A stretch of 31,778 bases of DNA from a virus. Position 1 is the first letter of the stretch; each line of letters starts with the position of its first letter. The DNA lies in the IMG/VR virus record IMGVR_UViG_3300009151_000241, positions 1 through 31,778 of that record. One strand, given 5' to 3'. The notes below the pieces were generated by a model. The model saw nothing but the letters and a program-made list of their open reading frames with translations, ran no database searches and was not told the DNA's origin. The position numbers and the translations under genes were made by a program. This document shows, piece by piece, positions 28,686-31,778 of this stretch.

Positions 28686-29014
28686 ACCTCAATGAAATGG
28701 CGGCTGGCCCTCTGACTGACGACCAGTTGGAACAGATGACTCACGCTCAACTTTGGAGTCTTCGGGATGCCTATAAGGACGACCCCAAAATGCAAATGCG
28801 GCTGGCACCGTACGAGCATCAGGCATTTGCCAGAGAGTTCACAAAAGAAAGGCCCGTACTTGGGCCTATGAGTATGGCTGCCGCCATTCCGCTTTACCAA
28901 TTAGCGAAAATGGGCGGCATGATGATCAACGGTGGAACAGCTACTCCCCCTTCTTTGAATCAGATGGTCCAAAGCTATAAAGGTGTAGCTCAGGGTCTTG
29001 GATTGTCCAAATAA
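28682..29014 (+). CDS. Conserved phage protein after endolysin, 110 aa
   Basis: LTDDQLEQMTHAQLWSLRDA, then RLAPYEHQAFAREFTKE and AAAIPLYQLAKMGG is a recognisable pattern of a podovirus protein of unknown role (APYEHRAFARE family), usually found in the late region near lysis or tail genes. The C-terminal 25 codons overlap antisense with a leftward gene and contain its terminator. The start overlaps the endolysin stop (ATGA). Confidence 0.75.
   Translation: MNLNEMAAGPLTDDQLEQMTHAQLWSLRDAYKDDPKMQMRLAPYEHQAFAREFTKERPVLGPMSMAAAIPLYQLAKMGGMMINGGTATPPSLNQMVQSYKGVAQGLGLSK
28842..28867 (-). terminator. Intrinsic terminator for the leftward gene
   Basis: Leftward AGGCCC-AAGTAC-GGGCCT followed by TTCTTTTGT; stem arms 28850-28855 and 28862-28867, T-run 28842-28850. 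It lies within the rightward gene on the other strand, about 75 bases past the stop of the leftward membrane protein gene. Confidence 0.7.
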
Positions 29015-29321
29015 CGCCACACATCAAGTATAGACAAAGGGAAAGGGGCCATTGAGCCTCCCTCGAATCCAAAAGTACGGAACGGTTCACGAAGAACCAA
29101 TAAATCGAATAAATTCCGTCAACTGCAAACCATGTGTCCAGCGCAGCGATATGGAATCGACGCCAGTTCAAAGTGACCAGCGTTCGCATAGTTCGTTCTG
29201 CCGTGAACCACGTACAAATCCCCATCGCGAAACTGACACCATAATCCCAATCGGGAGCTACATTCAAATAAGCCCCCGTAAGCAGCGCTGACATTCCAAG
29301 ACACCAAGTAATGAATTTCAT
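28941..29321 (-). CDS. Multi-pass membrane protein, 126 aa
   Basis: Three or four hydrophobic helices: KFITWCLGMSALLTGAYLNV, then GVSFAMGICTWFTA, a central one (DTWFAVDGIYSIYWFFV) and LSLCLYLMCGVIWTI, with an acidic/basic tail SFGPSDSKKGE. It has its own promoter (29344-29372), the SD TATAGGAGATAGATC before ATG 29321, and a terminator (28842). Its last 74 bases overlap the rightward lysis-cassette gene. Topology would suit an exclusion or superinfection protein. The family is not recognised. Confidence 0.72.
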   Translation of the reverse strand: MKFITWCLGMSALLTGAYLNVAPDWDYGVSFAMGICTWFTAERTMRTLVTLNWRRFHIAALDTWFAVDGIYSIYWFFVNRSVLLDSREAQWPLSLCLYLMCGVIWTIQDPELHLYSFGPSDSKKGE

Positions 29322-29343
29322 GATCTATCTCCTATAAATTTCC

Positions 29344-29372
29344 ATTTTATCACATCGTGCTGTCAGTGTCAA
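29344..29372 (-). promoter_or_regulatory. Near-consensus sigma70 promoter
   Basis: Leftward: TTGACA (29367-29372), 17-base spacer, TAAAAT (29344-29349) preceded by TGA. It lies in the 3' end of the primase gene; the TGA of the extended -10 is that gene's stop codon. Predicted +1 near 29337, about 16 bases before ATG 29321. Confidence 0.85.
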
Positions 29373-31778
29373 TGTCCTGTTCGATGCGTTTCGGGAATTT
29401 TACACTCCTCCGAGCTTGGTCAATGGCTGGCCACAGGTGGGGCATGGCGTCAGAAGCCAAATCATGAGCATATGTGCTTCCCATCCATTTCTGGCTCGGG
29501 CGGACTTTTTTGAACCCGATTCCCCGGATAATTTTTTGCAGCCGAATTACGTCCATTTGGGATTGGCGGCTCGTGTCGATCTGAAGGATCATCCCTAAAA
29601 TCTGGTGCATCGCTCCCATCCGAATGCAAAATTCTCCGGTATCCTGTCCATTCACATAACGGGGGACGGCAAAAAATAACTCATTCGCATAGCTGTCCGG
29701 GTCGGTCAGAGCGTTCCGAATCTTCAAGAACCATGGTTCCGTGTTCTCGATCGACATTTGGCGGTCTGTCTGCTCTTCCGCGACGATTTCTTTCGGGACG
29801 GTATACCAATCTTCCCCGGATTCGTACGCTTCCACTGCCTCGGCCCACAAAAGGTCCCGGTCTTGTTTCAGCAGCACTGTCCGCACCGGGCCACTCTCAC
29901 CCACGTGGCATGGCCAGAAGCGACGTGCACCTGTTAAATCAGCGATGTACGCCTGTCCGACCTCGTTCGTAGTACCCGCAAATACGCAAGTCCGGGGGTA
30001 AGATTTCGCGTCACGTTCGTAACTTAGTCGTGCGTCATCCACTGTTGTGGTCAGTACGGCTTTCAACGCTTCCATATCGCCTTTACGGACGGTGGCCAAT
30101 TCGGACATTTCGACAATCAACTTTCCCGCGATCACGGCCACCAAGTCCTTATGTGCCGTTCCCTGCCCGGTCATACCACCAGAGTATTCACAATAGAACT
30201 GGCCCCCGATCGCCCGGAGCGCTTGAGACTTACCGATACCCTGTACGCCTTCGAAAATCAACATGTGGTCGGCTTGGCACCCCGGCTCCATGGCACGGGC
30301 AACAGCGCTTATCAGCCACTTGCGGCCAATGGCACGGGTATATTCAGTGTCTTTGGTGCCCATATAATGAGAAAGCCACGTATCCAGACGTTTGGTGCCA
30401 TCCCAGCGTAATTGTTTCAAGTGCACCCGAAGCGGGTTGACCCGGTATTCCTCAGCACAGAATTTAATAACCTGTGCAGCGTGTGATTGCTTGACCCATG
30501 AATCGCCCATCGAGTGAAACTTGACCATCAACGCGATTTCATCATGCTCGGATACTTTTGGCGAGTCGATGTCCCCGATCTTGCCGACGCGAATCCGGTG
30601 GTCGTAGTCCGCAATCCAGAACATGGAGACGATTCCCTCCGATTGCATTGCTTTGGTGCGGTTAATAAGGCCAACAATATTCCCTCGTTCGTTGTTCTCA
30701 CCGATCGTAGCCGCTTGAAATCGCTTCCGCTCAACTTTGACCAGATCTTCCAAGAGCAATACGCGAGGCCGAGGGCACTCCGTCTTGAGCTTCTTGATGA
30801 TACCAGCCAACTGCTTCCCCGTCGCGCAAGCAGTCTGGACCAATTCAGCATCCATTTCGGCCTGTTCACTATTACACCAAGTTTTAAGTCTATCGTAAAC
30901 CGTCTCTGGGTCCTTGTAGGTAGGATCGATTTTCTCCCGGAATTCTTTCCAGCGGAAAGCGGAGCATGAATCATGGAGGCATCGGTAGACGGGCCGATTA
31001 TTGACCAGCCCAACCATAGGAGATTGATGGGTTTCATTGAATGGGCACTTCGAAATAATCCATTTTTGACCCTCATTTCCGAACATGGGACGGGGGCCGC
31101 TCGTTATCGTCTGGCCGCGATCACCCAGCCATTTGACCATATCCGTAATGAATTCCCCGGTCATGTCCCGGTATTCATCGCTCTTCGCGTCCCGGATCGG
31201 ACGGGCCACGTTTTCGATTTGCTCCCGTGTCAACAGCTTTAATTCTGCCGGGAGCTTGGTGATCATAGCCACCCGGTGGGGGCGGTCTTCTGTATTTGAT
31301 CCCTTGGCGCTGATCGTGCCGTAAACTTTCCAGACCCGGCTGGCATTGAACACGGTGACGTCTACCTTTACCCGCTCGTCCGAAAAAAGGGAGGACAACA
31401 TCTTGAGGGCACACTCGAAGTCAATCCGGGCGGCATCATCATTAGGCTCGTCGACCCGGTACATCACGTGGACACCGTTACCAGAATCGGCGCGTATTGG
31501 TTCGGGCCACCCAATAGAGGAAAGCCAATCCACCACGAAATCAGCTTTATCGCGGGATTCCAGTAATTCGGCGTCACTCGATGAAATACCAGCAGGGCGA
31601 ACCGGGTCGAAGTCCATCAGGAACCAGCGGCGTCGTGTTACATCCCCGTCCGATGACGTCATGAACGACCCGTACGTTAGACGGTTCTCGCTCCGGGCCA
31701 AGAGGTCGGGATTGACCGGGTTGACGGTCACATAAATCGATTGGTGTTTACCATTTTCCTTGGCGATAAGTGCAGCAG
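29350..31778 (-). CDS. Primase-helicase (AEP primase plus VirE/SF3 helicase), partial
   Basis: The gene runs past the right edge; a GTG at 31731 is not a real start because the frame stays open upstream with fitting residues (GKHQSIYVTVNPVNPD). The N-terminal visible part is archaeo-eukaryotic primase-like: LMDFDPVRPAG (metal-binding acids), RADSGNGVHVMYRVD (sGxH), VDVTVFNASRVWKVYGT. A zinc-ribbon-like stretch CPFNETHQ ... CLHDSC follows. The C-terminal ATPase domain has Walker A FEGVQGIGKSQALR and LIVEMSELATV (Walker B), matching VirE/phage D5-like helicases. It makes primers and unwinds DNA at forks. The 3' end contains the next promoter. Confidence 0.9.
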   Translation of the reverse strand, partial: AALIAKENGKHQSIYVTVNPVNPDLLARSENRLTYGSFMTSSDGDVTRRRWFLMDFDPVRPAGISSSDAELLESRDKADFVVDWLSSIGWPEPIRADSGNGVHVMYRVDEPNDDAARIDFECALKMLSSLFSDERVKVDVTVFNASRVWKVYGTISAKGSNTEDRPHRVAMITKLPAELKLLTREQIENVARPIRDAKSDEYRDMTGEFITDMVKWLGDRGQTITSGPRPMFGNEGQKWIISKCPFNETHQSPMVGLVNNRPVYRCLHDSCSAFRWKEFREKIDPTYKDPETVYDRLKTWCNSEQAEMDAELVQTACATGKQLAGIIKKLKTECPRPRVLLLEDLVKVERKRFQAATIGENNERGNIVGLINRTKAMQSEGIVSMFWIADYDHRIRVGKIGDIDSPKVSEHDEIALMVKFHSMGDSWVKQSHAAQVIKFCAEEYRVNPLRVHLKQLRWDGTKRLDTWLSHYMGTKDTEYTRAIGRKWLISAVARAMEPGCQADHMLIFEGVQGIGKSQALRAIGGQFYCEYSGGMTGQGTAHKDLVAVIAGKLIVEMSELATVRKGDMEALKAVLTTTVDDARLSYERDAKSYPRTCVFAGTTNEVGQAYIADLTGARRFWPCHVGESGPVRTVLLKQDRDLLWAEAVEAYESGEDWYTVPKEIVAEEQTDRQMSIENTEPWFLKIRNALTDPDSYANELFFAVPRYVNGQDTGEFCIRMGAMHQILGMILQIDTSRQSQMDVIRLQKIIRGIGFKKVRPSQKWMGSTYAHDLASDAMPHLWPAIDQARRSVKFPKRIEQDIDTDSTM

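Noticed and set aside
31731-31731. GTG at 31731 as start of the primase-helicase
   Set aside because: The frame continues upstream to the window edge with residues typical of this primase family and no SD precedes the GTG.
1-31778. Integrase, attachment site, tRNA genes, CRISPR array, insertion sequence
   Set aside because: None could be seen; no recombinase motifs, cloverleaf arms, regular 28-37-bp repeats or transposase domains were found by eye.

Overview
The window is 31.8 kb of a tailed double-stranded DNA phage. The structural genes are of the P22 podovirus type: a P22-like coat protein, a 712-residue portal, tail accessory proteins resembling P22 gp4 and gp10, and a set of DNA-ejection proteins. 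Start sites with Shine-Dalgarno (SD) sequences, host-type sigma70 promoters, a T4-lysozyme-like endolysin and a TraR/DksA-like zinc finger point to a Gram-negative, probably proteobacterial host. The host genus cannot be read from the sequence. I saw no integrase, recognisable lysis-lysogeny repressor, tRNA or CRISPR array.

Layout. (1) Positions 1-7617 hold about 20 small leftward genes, tightly packed with ATGA and TAATG overlaps. They include a SNF2-type helicase, a TraR/DksA-like protein, two paralogous proteins with a shared NPY-HLN-GQQSMNLRN domain, and several microproteins. (2) Positions 7618-8842 are a 1.2-kb non-coding region. It carries two tandem palindromes 21 bp apart, a 19-bp inverted repeat, two parS-like palindromes, polypyrimidine and polypurine tracts with a G-quadruplex motif, and seven iterons at exactly 16-bp spacing. 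(3) Positions 8843-29014 are the rightward late block: small terminase, large terminase, GNAT protein, portal, scaffold, coat, head proteins, gp4-like, gp10-like, ejection proteins, tail fibre cassette and lysis genes. (4) Positions 28941-31778 are leftward again: a small membrane protein with its own promoter and terminator, and a large primase-helicase that runs off the right edge.

If the genome is circular or circularly permuted, the left and right leftward blocks would join into one early and replication transcription unit converging on the late unit near 29 kb. That is inference, because the missing part is not in the window.

Regulation appears to use host RNA polymerase. Several near-consensus promoters can be read (at about 1195, 5726, 6950, 7697, 8807, 13316 and 29344), many with an extended -10 of the form GTGATAnnnT. 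Two late promoters share the core CACGTGnTACACTC and place the predicted +1 on the start codon, suggesting leaderless transcripts. Four promoters have the -35 box inside the loop of a GC-rich hairpin.

Points most worth following up are the 16-bp iteron array, the parS-like sites, an AT-rich ADP-ribosyltransferase-like insertion in an ejection protein, a structured 5' leader at 4738-4842, and the paralogous early pair. All function calls come from reading motifs by eye; no database search was run.
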